A stretch of DNA of 64,000 nucleotides from Przewalskia tangutica (GCA_029844215.1 CM056723.1:3246980-3310979); one strand, 5' to 3'; numbered from the stretch's first letter, positions 22,223 through 33,700 are shown. Notes: generated from the sequence alone by a model not told the origin. Numbers and translations are program-made.

Positions 22223-24969
22223 TGTTATACCCCGTAGTTCTGACCCTACGTATGAGAGCGTAAGAAAGCATGTAAGACTTAAAATTTTCAAAGGATAGGT
22301 TGACGGATTATTCCGGACGGGTTGTAGTCAACTTTAAGGCGGGTTATGACCCGGTACATTGAGAGTTACTAAGTGTTTCAAAGGCCTAGGGCGTAGTTCG
22401 TCGAGTCTAGATTCCAACGCAACCAACCGTTCGTCGAAAGGACGTCGGAGTAGAAAGTTATGAGAATTACAAGTTTAGTGCGCAGTCGGACAGAAAGGTG
22501 TTTCGGACAAAGCGCGAGGGCATGGCGCGGATGCGAGGCATGGCGCGAAAATCTTGAGAGGTCGCTGAAGTTGCAGTAGCCATGGCCGGCATCGGGCGCG
22601 GCCAAACTTAGAGGCGGGGTTTCAGCGCCATGGCCGAGGCGGATTTTGGGCGGAAAAACTTAGAAAAGTCGATTTTCTTTTAAAGACCTTGGGAGGGTGA
22701 CAAGTGTCCCCATCTGATTTCTTGCATGTAATATATTGACCAAGTCTTGAAGACTTGGTCATCTTCCAATTTCTCTCTCTTTCTAAAGCTTAAGCTCCCA
22801 CTTCTCTCTAAATTTCCAAGAGAAATTCAAGCCTAAAGAAAAATCTGAAAAAGTAAAAGAAAAAAGGAAGCTTGTGGCTAGCTTGTTGGTGTTGTTGTGG
22901 TAGTGTTCTTGGCAAGGAAGCTAGCAAAATATTTGGAATAAGTTTGGCTAAAACTTTAAGGTAACATTTCTTCCCTTAGAAGTAGTTTTTAGTGTTGCAT
23001 GTTAAGAAGGAAGAACTTGTGGTAGTAAATAATGCTCTTAGACTCATTGCATGTAAGAACTATGGTTTGAATGTGAAGGAATTGGTTAAGAAGATATTAT
23101 GAGCATGTTGTAGCCTAAAAACTACCTTAGAATTGCTAAGTGAATTGTTGTACCTTTTTGGGGCAGAATTTTACACACCCAGGTTTAGGTGTGTAATCCC
23201 CTTTGAAATGTTGGATTGTTGAGCCTTAAATGTGGCGTTTGGATGATAAATTCGGCCTTGTGAAAGGTGACAAAGTATGTAGAAACAAAGGAAATGCTGC
23301 CCAATTTTCCATAGAAATTAGTGACTTTGAACTTGGATTGTTCTACATTAAGATTAGAGGTTAATAAATGTATCATGGTTATTTTAGGTTGACATATTAC
23401 TTGCGGTAGTTTGGACTTAGCAAGTGGATTGACCAAAGAGGTATGTGAAGTTCTCCTATCTCTTGAGCATGAATAGACGAAACTATGTAGTACGGTAGAC
23501 GTACAAGATTTGGTATTCTTACTTGTTTTAAGTATATAATGACTTGTTTCGTTTTAAGAATGTATAAGTCCCTTGGTTAGGGGAAAAGTATGATTTTTAC
23601 TAAAGTATAGAGTTAATATAACAACTTTATGGGAGGTTGGTTTATTAGCTTCTTAAAAAGATTAATGAGAAGATATTTACTCAAAAGTAAGATAAGTATA
23701 TGAAGAGGCAAATTGGTTTTAAGGCATCAATTGCCCAATGGTTTTTATGTATAAAGAAGAGTCATTTTTAAAAGAGTTGGAGTATGTAGTACTTGGGTTA
23801 AATTCCCGGTTTTCTTTTATTAAAGATATGATTAAGTGCCTTAAGTAAACTAAAATGAGAGGGTATATGAACAAGACTAATAAGAAGTTATAAGTTTTCT
23901 TAACTTATTTATGATTATGATATGATGACAGTTTGAGCTAGGGTAAGAGTATATCCGGCGGCAAGCCCAGATCGTTATACCACCTTCTCCGTGGTAAGAG
24001 TATGTATGCGGGCAAGCCCCAAGATCGCCATACCACCTTCTTCAGGTGTAGAGTATACCCGAGGCAAGCCCCAAGATCGTTATACCACCGCCTTGATGTA
24101 AGAGTATATCGAGGAAAGTCCCAAGATCGTTATACCATCCGCCGGGGTAAGAGTATATCGAGGGTAAGTCCCCAAGATCGTTATACCACCTTCGTGGATT
24201 TTCTACCCACGATGCGAGGAATACCTCACGCGAGTCCTTATGGGCTTATGCGGGTGAAATAATCCCACGCGGCGGAGTCTGACTATGCGAGGAATACCTC
24301 ATGCGGGTCCACGGGACTACGCGGTGAAATAGTCCCGTGAGTAGGGATGCTTATCGATACTACGCGAGGTACCTGCTTTGATCCTAAGTCCCCTATTTTA
24401 TGCTGTATTGTATATATATACTTGTCACTCTCATTGTTAGTAAGACACAGTAAAAGGTATTTTATTGTCTTCCATGACTCCAGCTTACTTTTAGACTTAT
24501 GATATCATTATTATAGTATTTTCCAGCTTTACATACTTGGTACATATTGTGTACTGACCCCTTTCCTCGGGGGCTGCGTTCATGTCGCAGGTAAGGGTAA
24601 GCAGATTGAGGATCCTCGTTCTTAGGATCACTATTCCAAAGGTCGGCTCCATCCTCCGGAAGCTTGTCTAGTACGGATATTCCCCGATGCTATAGGTATT
24701 TTGTACATTCGTGGTATGGCGGGGCCCCGCCACAGTTGTTATCTTTAGAGGTCTGTGGTCACCTATGTGTTTTGGGCTATAAGAACCCGTTGTACTACTA
24801 TACTTTCGTTTAAAGAATGTTTTATGGAAGGCAGTCTTATCGGCTGGCCAGTGATGTTTACCTTTTTATAAGTTATGTGTTATGTATGTTCCGCTGCTAT
24901 TCTCTGACATATACCTGACAGGGTACCCCGGTGGGGTACCAGTCGTGGCCCCGGGGTTGGGTCGTGACA
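22223..24969 (+). mobile_element. Gypsy-type solo LTR (plus), nested in a related LTR
   Basis: It starts TGTTATACCCCGTAG and ends GGGTTGGGTCGTGACA, 2,747 bp. It is flanked by AAAAA at 22218-22222 and 24970-24974. Its sequence is the inverted counterpart of the LTR it sits in: GGCGGGGCCCCGCCA at 24718-24733 mirrors GACGGGGCCCCGCCATA at 21244-21260, and the ACACCCAGGTTTAGGTGTGT region near 23175 mirrors 25640. It is a solo LTR of the same or a sister family. Flanking LTR sequence is continuous across the site once it is removed. Long T- and A-rich flanks make the AAAAA duplication weaker evidence than the TTACG pair of the outer element. Confidence 0.88.
23944..24200. repeat. ~55-60-bp repeat in the inner solo LTR
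   Basis: Five imperfect units contain GTAAGAGTATAT...GGCAAGCCCCAAGATCGTTATACCACC. Starts are near 23944, 23996, 24050, 24108 and 24149. The related outer LTR has a different, 30-bp array at the corresponding place, so these arrays have turned over independently. Confidence 0.85.
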
Positions 24970-26867
24970 AAAAATTCCAAGATACTAATCACCATAGTAT
25001 CAAGTTACGATTTCCTTTCAAAACAAGTCACATTTCCTTTTAGAAATATAATAGGCTTCTAAATCAAGTGACTTCATTTTCTTTAAAACCTTAGGCAACC
25101 AATGCCTAAAAATCAATTCACCTTTCTTAGTTTCAAATCCTTTACCCGTACTTGTTTTAATTAGAGTAAACCTTTCTAAAACTAATATAACCAACTTCCC
25201 ATAAAGTCATTATATTAGCGTTATCCCTTTGTCAAATACATTTTCCCTAAATCCAAGGGACTTATACTTTTGAAATGAAATAAGTATCATATACTTTAAA
25301 ACAAGTGAAAGATATCAAATCTTGTACGTCTACCGTACTACATAGGTACAACTACTCATGCTCAAGAGATAGGAAAGTTCCACATACCTCTTCGGTTAAT
25401 CCACTTGCTAAGTCCAAAATACCGCACGTAATATGTCAACCTATAATGACCATAATACGTTTATTAACCCCTAATTTCAATGTAGAAATTCCAAGTTCAA
25501 GTTACTAATTCCTAAGGAAATTTGGGCAGCATTTCCTTTGTTTCTACATACTTTGCCACCTTTTTCAAGGTCGAATTCAATATCCAAACGCCACATTTAA
25601 GGCCCAACAATCCAACATTTCAAAGGGGATTACACAACCAAACCTAGGTGTGTAAAATTCTGCCCCATAAGGTAAAACAATACACTTAACAATTCTAAAG
25701 TAGTTTGTAGGCTACAACATGCTCATAATATCTCCTTAACCAATCTTTCATATCCAAATCATTTTTCTTACATGCAATGATTCTAAGAGAATTCTTTACT
25801 ACTACAAATTCCTTATTCTTCACATGCAACAACAATAACTAGCTACAAGAGAAGAAATGTTACCTTTGGAGCTTTAGCCAAAACTATTCCAACAATTTGC
25901 TAGCCTCCTTTTCAAGAATACCACCACAACAACCTCCACAAGCTTGCAAATAACTTTCCTTCTTAACACCCTTTTCAGATTTTCCTTAAGCTTGGAGTTT
26001 CTCTTGATTTTCTAGAGAGAAGGGAGAGCTCTTTAGTTTAGAGAGAGAGAGAGAAAGATGAAAGATGAAAAGATGACCAAGTCTTCAAGACTTGGTCAAT
26101 ATATGGCATGCAACATTTCAGATGGGGGGGGGACACTTGTCACCCACCCATGACCTCTTTTAAAACAAACAAGGCAGAAATTTCCACTAACTCGCAGATC
26201 CGCCTGCGCGCGGCCCTGCGATCGCGCGTACTGAAACTCTGCGCGCTTTCTTAGGACTTTCTGCGCGCCACTGCTTCCGGCCGCGGCTGGCTTCAGCGAC
26301 CGCCCGGCTCTTCGCGCGGCCAGCCTGCCGTGGCGCGGCACTGCACGGCGCCATGGCGCCAGGCCGCGATCTGCACCGAACCACGGGGTATAACATTACG
26401 CAAGAGACACTGAAGCTCCAAAAGAAGGTTTCAGAGCCAACAGATCTCAGCAATAACATTTACAACTCATCTATACTATGTTTCTGCACTCGAACGGGAT
26501 AAGGTGGCTTGCCTCTTGGCAGACCAAAAAATGAGATTATTCCCTAAGAACACACAGTAGACGGAGGTGGAGCGTCGCGTGTCCGGACAGCCAGCCCAAT
26601 CTGCATTCGTATATGATAACAACCTAGTTGGGGCAAAGGGGTATAGATGCAATCCACAATCAAGTATGCCCTTAACGTATCGAATGATACACTTAAGAGC
26701 AGTAAAATGAGGCTCCGTGGGGCAACTTGACCCTTTCGAAAGCATGGTGCATTCATTCTCAAGGAGACAGTCTATATGCATTAGTCCTTGGGGTTTAGGG
26801 ATCCCAAATATCCTCATCGTATGCATTTCTTTGAAGAAGTCCTCAGATAGGCTTAGCGATCTCACGG

Positions 26868-27893
26868 GCTTGGTATAAGAGGTTTGCAGACTATGTTTCC
26901 ACTATTGGGTTCTCTCACAGCAAGTCTGATAATTCATTATTCATATGTCATCTTGGATCTTTCTTGACATATATACTATTATATGTGGATGATATTATCT
27001 TGACTGCCTTTTCTGATGCATTGCGCAAGACTATCATGACAATACTCAGTTCTGAGTTTGCTATGAAATACTTGGGGCTCCTGAGTTATTTTTTAGTGAT
27101 TGTTGTCACTCGTCATGCAAGTGAGTTGTTCTTATCGCAAAGGAAGTATGCAACTGAAATCATTGAAAGGACTCTGATGTCATCCTGTAAGTCCACTTCC
27201 ATTCCGGTTGATACTAAACCCAAGTTGGGTGCTGCGGCTGACTCACCTTATGAGGATCTGACACGCTATCACAGTCTTGCATGGGCTCTTCAGTATTTTA
27301 CGTTCACGAGACCAGATATTACGTATACCATACAGCATATGTGTTTGTTTATGCATGATCTCATGGTTGAGCATATGATTCCGCTCAATCGCATTATTCG
27401 ATACATCTAGGGGACACTTGACTATGGCTTACATTTATATTCGTTGTTGACATCCACACTTGTCTGGCTATTGTATGTTTCTTGGTAACAACTTGGTCTC
27501 TTGATCTGCAAAGCGTCAGTCGACTTTATCACGGTCCAGTGTAGATGTCAAGTATCGAGGAGTAGCCAATATGGTCTCTGAATCATGTTGGTTACGTAAT
27601 CTTCTTTTATAGCTTCATTGTCCTATTCAGAAAGCTACATTGGTTTATTGTGATAATGTTAGTGTCATCTACCTTTCTGAAAATCCTGTTCAGCACCAGC
27701 GCACGAAACATATCGAGATGGACATTCATTTTGTTCGCGAAAAGGTTGCTCGTGGACAAGTACGCATATGTCATGTCCCGTCCATGTATCAAATTGCAGA
27801 CATTTTTACAAAGGGTCTTCCCTCGGTCCTTTTTGAAGATTTTAGAGACGATCTCGCCAGACAAAGATCGTCCACATGATCATGTGTGTTAAA
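26868..27893 (+). pseudogene. Copia reverse transcriptase/RNase H fragment, plus strand
   Basis: The plus strand reads SLAW-type RT sequence: LTYILLYVDDIILTAFSDA with the catalytic YVDD box (about 26967-27010), then LSSEFAMKYLG, LFLSQRKYATEIIERT and TFTRPDITYTIQH. After a stop (TAG at 27408-27410) RNase H remnants follow in shifting frames. The last part, VYCDNVSVIYLSENPVQHQ to IADIFTKGLPSVLFEDF (about 27640-27850), is the conserved C-terminus. Gag, protease and integrase are absent. It meets a minus-strand copy of the same family head-to-head near 26868. Confidence 0.88.
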
Positions 27894-28110
27894 TAAAGTT
27901 AATATACCGTGATAAACAATTAATGTATATCACGGTTTGGTCAATGTTTGGTCATATTATTTTATGTATATTGTACCATAATTAGAATAGTATATTTACC
28001 ATAATTATAGGATTTTTGTACAAGTAGAATAGAGTTTTGAAATTAAAATAGGAATATGATTCTCCTATTATAACATGTATATATTCTCATTCATTAATGA
28101 AAATAATGAA
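27894..28110 (+). repeat. Probable 3' LTR remnant of the plus-strand copia fragment
   Basis: Directly after the copia C-terminus comes TGTGTGTTAAATAAAG and AT-rich DNA ending near CATTCATTAATGAAAATAATG, which looks like a copia LTR. The right boundary cannot be set because no second LTR is present. Confidence 0.45.
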
Positions 28111-29025
28111 GCGGATTATTTCTTTCACATAGATATTGCATCTCTTTATAAAGATATAACCGTATTTCATACCAACCACTACAGTGTGCACTATTCTAGC
28201 TCAATTATCTGTTCATTCAGTGGTTATAAGCAGTCTAGCGATCTATTTGATATGCAGAGTTCTTACTTATTTTGCATATTCTCTCAAGCTGCAAGAAAAA
28301 TAATCTCATCGTGAGGGTGTGTCGTTGAACTTTTTTAGGCATTTCTTATTGCCTTGTATCTAAGATGCAGCAGTACATTTTCTTTTGGTTTGTGACTTGA
28401 TGTTTCATTGCTCTTTTTATTTAGTTATACATATGTGCATCAGGTAGATAGTACAGTAGTATGTTTAGAAGATGTCTCCTTGCGGTGGCTGATGTAAGAT
28501 ATTTTATGGGTTAAACTATATAATTGGGATTTGGACATAAAATCTTCGGGTTGAATTAAAAGTCACATTTCTTCTATTATATTATTACATGTTGTCTCCT
28601 TCTGTTTCGGTTTTCCTATTATTTGGACTTTTTCATTACTGTTTTTCCTTCTCATATATAATTTTGTTATATTTTACTTGATCGGATGCTCTATCAAAAA
28701 CAACATCTCTACTTTCACAAGATAAGGAGGATTATACCGCGTTTATTAGTTGTTTATTTGAAAAGTACATATAAAGCTTATAAGTAACAAGGTCAATGAA
28801 ATATCATTTGATTCCTCAAATAGTAATTGAATCAATGGAATAGAGGAAGTACTAATTACTAGTTTAATGTGTTCAAACTCTCGTAGAACAGAGAATGTAT
28901 CCATCGGAAGAATAAAATGGATGTAATTTAAATCAATCCAATCCAAAAGGTTAGGTCATTAAAACTTTTACTGATGGTCACTTTTTGGAGTAATGTCCTT
29001 TTTATTTCTCAGCTCTTTTTTAGTA
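28111..29025. other. Intergenic DNA, nothing recognised
   Basis: This is AT-rich DNA between the copia fragment and a Stowaway-like MITE. Small open frames (such as 28746-28946 minus) have no recognisable motif. Confidence 0.4.
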
Positions 29026-29259
29026 CTCTAGTCCCAATTTATATGTTGTAGTTTGAATCAGTATGGAATTTAAAAAATAAAAAAAGACTTTTGAATCTTA
29101 TAGTCTAAAACAAATCAAAGATATTTGTGTGGTTATAGATCATCTCGTTAAGCGTAAAATGTGAATTTTAAAGTTAAATTGTTGTTAAATAAGGAAATGT
29201 ATCATTCTTTTTTGGACCGACTAAAAAGAAAAGTGTGTCATATAAATTGAGGCACAAGA
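29026..29259. mobile_element. Stowaway-like MITE
   Basis: The left end CTCTAGTCCCAATTTATATG follows TA, and the right end CATATAAATTGAGGCACAAG is its imperfect inverse. Length is about 234 bp and it is non-coding. These ends match the CTCCCTCCGTCCCAATTTAT type of plant Stowaway elements. The right boundary is approximate. Confidence 0.6.
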
Positions 29260-29454
29260 AATAAAATTTAAAATCTTATGAGAAAACGTTAGATGCCGTC
29301 ATGTTTGGTTAGTTTTAAGGTGCATATTTGTGCAACTTTTATTTTATAAATAGGGAGAAAATTAAATAATAACCTAAAGAAGAGACGTTGCATAAATGAT
29401 CTACTAAAGTACTAGTAATAAATAAATATGGGGCTTTCAACTTAGCCAGACCTA

Positions 29455-29578
29455 AAATTCGGCCCATATTCTGAAGCCCAAATGACAATTTAACATGGAT
29501 ATATATATTGTAGATCTGTAGTTATGCAAAAGTCTCTCTAAAACCCTATTTCTGGTTGCCCTCCTTCCTTGGCTTGCC
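29455..29578 (+). promoter_or_regulatory. PNO1 promoter: two site II elements and a telo-box
   Basis: GGCCCA (29461-29466) and AGCCCA (29475-29480) are reverse-strand site II motifs (TGGGCC/T). A perfect telo-box AAACCCTA lies at 29541-29548, about 30 bp before the ATG. This site II plus telo-box pairing is typical of plant ribosomal-protein and ribosome-biogenesis genes. It fits the PNO1 product. Confidence 0.7.
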
Positions 29579-30217
29579 ATGGAAATTGACAATCCGAGAG
29601 CCGAGCAACCGTCAGCAACCTTACCAGCAAAACCCAACTTTCAACCTCTAAAAGCCCACGAAATATCAGATGGTCATATCCAGTTCCGTAAAGTTACCGT
29701 CCCACAACATCGCTACACTCCATTGAAAAAAGTATGGATGGAAATCTACAATCCAATCTACGAACAAATGAAAATCGATATCCGTATGAACCTCAAAAAA
29801 CGTCGGGTCGAACTAAAAACCCGACCCGACACACCCGACATAAGCAACCTACAAAAATGCGCTGATTTTGTTCACGCTTTTATGCTAGGGTTTGATGTAT
29901 GTGATGCAATTGCTTTACTTCGTTTAGATGAGTTATACGTCGATTCGTTTGAGATTAAAGATGTGAAGACGCTAAGAGGGGAACACTTATCTAGGGCTAT
30001 TGGTAGATTATCAGGGAAAGGTGGAAAGACTAAATTTGCTATAGAGAATGCTACCAAGACTAGGATTGTAATTGCTGATTCGAAGATACATATATTGGGA
30101 TCTTTTTTGAATATTAAGATTGCTAGAGATTCACTTTGTAGTCTTATTATGGGTTCACCTGCTGGTAAGGTTTATTCTAAGCTTAGATCTGTTACTGCCC
30201 GTGCCGAGATGCTTTAA
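29579..30217 (+). CDS. PNO1: PNO1, KH-domain 40S ribosome assembly factor
   Basis: Predicted RNA-binding assembly factor, partner of the endonuclease NOB1 in maturing the 3' end of 18S rRNA in pre-40S particles; it acts in nucleolus and cytoplasm. The single uninterrupted exon encodes 212 residues, close to the family length once the variable N-terminus is allowed for. The conserved core begins at FRKVTVPQHRYTPLKKVWMEIYNPI (residues 36-60), followed by KIDIRMNLKKRRVELKT (65-81). The KH domain follows, with GRLSGKGGKTKFAIENATKT (142-161), including the GKGG loop. The family ending GSPAGKVYSKLRSVTARAEM closes the protein. The ATG is chosen because it is the first in frame after the telo-box and gives the expected N-terminus. 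Intact and probably functional. The role is inferred from strong family conservation. Confidence 0.96.
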   Translation: MEIDNPRAEQPSATLPAKPNFQPLKAHEISDGHIQFRKVTVPQHRYTPLKKVWMEIYNPIYEQMKIDIRMNLKKRRVELKTRPDTPDISNLQKCADFVHAFMLGFDVCDAIALLRLDELYVDSFEIKDVKTLRGEHLSRAIGRLSGKGGKTKFAIENATKTRIVIADSKIHILGSFLNIKIARDSLCSLIMGSPAGKVYSKLRSVTARAEML

Positions 30218-30327
30218 TTTTTCTATAGAATGTTTTAAGTTTCAAGTTTTGATTCATATATGTATTGTACTGATATGTTGCTGAGACTTTGACCTATAAA
30301 TGTGTTTTTTCCATGTTAAGTTTTTTA

Positions 30328-30509
30328 CTCGTTTCAATTTGTTTGTTTTAGTTTGACTTGATACAATGTATAATGTACCAAAATGCCCTTTAATCTTGTG
30401 GTCTTAAGTTGAGATGTTGAATTTAAAGAGTTGTCATATTAGGAAAGAGACGTCTTTTTTTAACAGGATTAAAAAGGAAAGTAAGACAAACAAATTGAAA
30501 CAAATGGAG
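30328..30509. mobile_element. Stowaway-like MITE downstream of PNO1
   Basis: TA dinucleotides (30326-30327 and 30510-30511) flank a 182-bp element. Its ends CTCGTTTCAATTTGTTTGT and ACAAACAAATTGAAACAAAT run inverted, finishing GGAG. It is about 110 bp after the PNO1 stop and could contribute to its 3' UTR. Confidence 0.7.
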
Positions 30510-30903
30510 TAGTAGAGATGTTTGAGTACTTGGGGTGATTATGTATACGAAGAGATGAGCCTATATATAGGGATCGAGTTATTATTCAGGTTATGGTTAT
30601 AAATAGTATCGATGTTGTGTGTATTTTATACATGCATATGTTGTATGATTATTTGCAATTCTTATATGCTTTGTCAAAGTACGAATGATTTCAATAAGAT
30701 ACTTTCTAGTTAAGTTACCAGTGCATATTTTCATTTATATGTTAAATGTACAGAGAGTTGAATGTGATGACTCAATTGTCTATTCATACCAGAGTTAATG
30801 ATTTTGATGGCTTAACGGCTCATCTCAGAGCAGAGTAACATAATCTAAAAGAGGTATATTGGAGTGTATAACTTTCAGAATTAGCGTGTGTATCGCTCGT
30901 TCC

Positions 30904-31368
30904 TCATTGTTGGTCCGTGTTCCCACTTCCGTGTACATGCCTGATGCTCAAAAGACATAGCATATACATATTATTTGATTGCAACCAAAAGTATCTCCTT
31001 TCTTTACCCCTTCCCTCATCCATTTCCACTCTGATTTCGTTGTTCTTGATTTTAGCTGCCTTTTGCCTTTCTAAAACTCTGCAATTCATCATAACATGCC
31101 CTATTTTCCTGCCGTGCTTACAATTAAGGGGAGAATTTTCATCCTCCAAACCAATCCAAACTGTTTCCGGTGGGTGCTTAGATAAGTCCATCTCCACTTT
31201 TACTTTAGCCATACCAGGTCTGGTTCTGTTTTTTGTGGCAATATCTAATGCTAAGGGTATGCATACATCACTGATAACTTGTCTCACATGATATCGCATA
31301 TGAAATGGCAAATTTGGTAGAATAACCATGTGCATTAAGCTTGACAATCTGTGAACTGTGATCATCAT
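30904..31368 (-). pseudogene. LINE ORF1-like relic (DUF4283/CCHC zinc-knuckle type)
   Basis: The 154-residue minus-strand frame contains PLALDIATKNRTRPGMAKVKVEMDL. This is the signature of DUF4283-zinc-knuckle proteins, most of which are the first ORF of plant L1-type LINEs. It is followed by a degenerate knuckle NCKHGRKIGHVMMNC in which the second cysteine of CxxC is now glycine. The upstream RNA-binding half and any reverse transcriptase are missing. It is best read as a decayed retrotransposon fragment, although such fragments are sometimes annotated as genes. Confidence 0.65.
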
Positions 31369-32737
31369 CGTTCTCCCTTTGTTGAGATTGTGTTTTGAAA
31401 ATTACTAATGCCCTGTGTTACTAAATACACATTTCACTCGTCACTGTTTCAAGTGTCGTTTGTTGAAACTGTGTTTGTTGTCCCTTTGTTGAGATTTTGT
31501 TTTGAAAATTACTAATGTCCAATCTTACTAAATACACATTTATCTTCTTTTTGCTCCATGGTCGCAATCTGGATCTTGATAGCTGATATTTGATAAACCT
31601 GGTTGGTTAGTCGCTATGAGAATTATATGCAAAAGTAGTACTACCTTTATAAATCTGCTAGATAAAACTAAGCAATGGCTGTTTTCTAACTTGCATTGTT
31701 TACTTATGTGAAATCCCGTTAAAAGATGTTCTCAAAATGTGTTCGTAAACGCAGTAACTGGTTTTGCAATAATGATCGGCTGATAGCATGACATTTCTCT
31801 ACCCCTGCCCTTTGCATCTTTTAATTGTGTTAGTCGTTTTGACCGATGGATGACTTATTTGCTTGTGAAGTTGAAATTTCATAGACAATCTACATCTTTG
31901 CTTATCAATACAAAGGAATTGGATAAGTCCTCAAGACCTAATTTACGTATGTTTTCCTTCCCAATCTTGAAAATGTAAGCTAATAGTTCATCCATTTTAA
32001 TTTTTACATTCAGCAAAGAAAACACTTTTATAGCCTGCATCAGCAAGGATCAATAGATCAGAAAACAAATCCTTTAGAGAATTTTTGTCTGAAAGAAACA
32101 GCCATTTACAAAGACATTTGTTCTGGACACTCAAGTCCTTCATCCCATTCATTTGTTTTTTTATAGGGGTAGGGAAATGGGAGGGATTACAACGTGTGGG
32201 GAGTTGAATTATTAACAACAAGGTGAAAGTTTATGTAAATGAGTTACTAGATCCCTATTATTCATTTACTTTTGGATTCTCGATTAGTAGACTTACACAT
32301 CTTATCAGGAATTTGGTTAAAAGCGAACATGCTTTACAATAGTACATTAAATTTGTGGGTTTTTTTTTTTCCCCCCCCCCCCCCCCCCCCTTTTCCTTGA
32401 CCACAAAGAATGAATACTCAAAAGACTATACTCAGTGTAATCTAACAAGTTTGGTTTGGGGGATAGAGTGTACATCGACTTTACAAATGTTGTTTTCAAA
32501 AGACTCTTCGTTCAAGTGCATCATATCAAAGTAATTATGGAAAAGGAAATACGGCAGTGAATGCAATAAACTACCAAAAAGAATCTAGTAATAATAACGC
32601 CAATGGAGAGTGCAATGTTTATGTTTTCAGAATATTTGTTTGCAAGATTACAACTTAGAGTCACTAAGGGGAGTGGAGTTGTACTCCAGGATATATTTTC
32701 CGGTTGTGGTCATACATCTCATTAGGGAATAAACGAC
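31369..32737. other. Intergenic DNA with short repeats
   Basis: A block GTTGAGATT(T/G)TGTTTTGAAAATTACTAATG recurs at about 31380 and 31488, a ~108-bp local duplication. A poly-T/poly-C tract lies at 32359-32391. No gene is recognised, and the 74-residue frame at 31997-32221 has no motif. Confidence 0.5.
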
Positions 32738-33375
32738 CTAATGCTCCAAAAGTTGGGGGCGGAAAACCTTGTGATTTTTTAAGACATGGGGACAAGGACA
32801 GAGAGGCGGCAGATTTAAGATTTAAAGTTAATGAACTTTTTACAATGTTTTCAGTTAATACTCTATATAATAATATTTGGTTTATGGTAAAATATTTTTA
32901 AGTAGCTGATTATCTTATTAAAATTTGAATTGGTTATTTAATACAAAATATGAGTTATTTAAAGAAAAGAATTTAAAGAAAACTAATTATTTAATTAAAA
33001 TTTTAATTGACTATCTAATACAAAACATGAATTTATTTAATAAAAAATTAATTTAAAACAAAACATTCTTTACAAAATATGTTGAGCAAATAAAAAAAAA
33101 GCAAAAAAATAATTATGAAAAAGAAAAAAAAAAGAAATGGTATTTTGGTACATAAATGTAAAGTAGTGATAGTTTGGTAAAAACATGGCACAGTTGTTTT
33201 TTTGCCACCTCATGCTCCAAAAGTTGGGGGGCGAAAAACCTTGTGATTTTTTAAGACAGGGGGACAAGGACAGAGAGCGGCAGATTTAAGATTTAAAGTT
33301 AATAAACTTTTTACAATGTTTTCAGTTTAATACTCCATATAATAATATTTGATTTATGGTAAAATATTTTTAGAT
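32738..33375. repeat. Direct duplication of ~165 bp, 473 bp apart
   Basis: The segment starting TGCTCCAAAAGTTGGGG at 32738 and ending TGGTAAAATATTTTTA near 32902 is repeated at 33211-33375 with only a few differences. The spacer contains further short repeats of the TTATTTAATACAAAA type. No open frame crosses either copy usefully. Confidence 0.88.
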
Positions 33376-33381
33376 ATTTAA

Positions 33382-33536
33382 GGGTCGTTTGATAGGAGGG
33401 ATGAAATGAGATTATTAGTCTCATCGGATTGGAATTATCTCATGTTTGGTTGATGGGTAACTCCTTTGATATCCTACTCAATTTCATCTCTATGGAATAA
33501 AAGATGGGATAATTTATCCCTCCTACCAAATGATCC
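33382..33536. mobile_element. MITE with ~20-bp inverted ends
   Basis: Ends GGGTCGTTTGATAGGAGGGA and TCCCTCCTACCAAATGATCC are inverted with few mismatches. They enclose AT-rich DNA with paired ATCTCATC/GATGGGAT motifs. TAA and TTA flank it, so the duplication is imperfect. A related left end occurs at 59722. Confidence 0.65.
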
Positions 33537-33700
33537 TTAGTGATGTTTTTAATACACAGAGAACTCGGGTGAAATCTTTGGATGCACATGAAATCATGGT
33601 TATACATTAGATCCACCCTCGAGGACGGGGAGATGTTAGAAATTAGTCCCAAGAGACACCAACCATAAAATTGTTTTTCAAAGTTGAACGACTCTATTAT

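Larger units (their letters stand above)
21018..26395 (-). mobile_element. Gypsy-type solo LTR (minus), interrupted by another solo LTR
   Basis: On the minus strand the LTR starts TGTTATACCCCG at 26395 and ends GGTCGTGACA at 21018. TTACG flanks it at 21013-21017 and 26396-26400, inside copia RNase H. Without the inner insertion it is about 2.6 kb (21018-22222 plus 24975-26395). It carries 30-bp repeats (21897-22065) and repeated GGGACTATTTCACCCGCATG motifs (21625-21790). No internal retrotransposon domain is seen, so it is a solo LTR. Open frames inside (for example 21237-21467 and 26096-26459) are incidental. Confidence 0.88.

Noticed and set aside
26096..26459. Arg/Ala-rich minus-strand frames
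   Set aside because: They fall within a GC-rich part of the outer gypsy solo LTR. No homologous domain is visible and two frames overlap.
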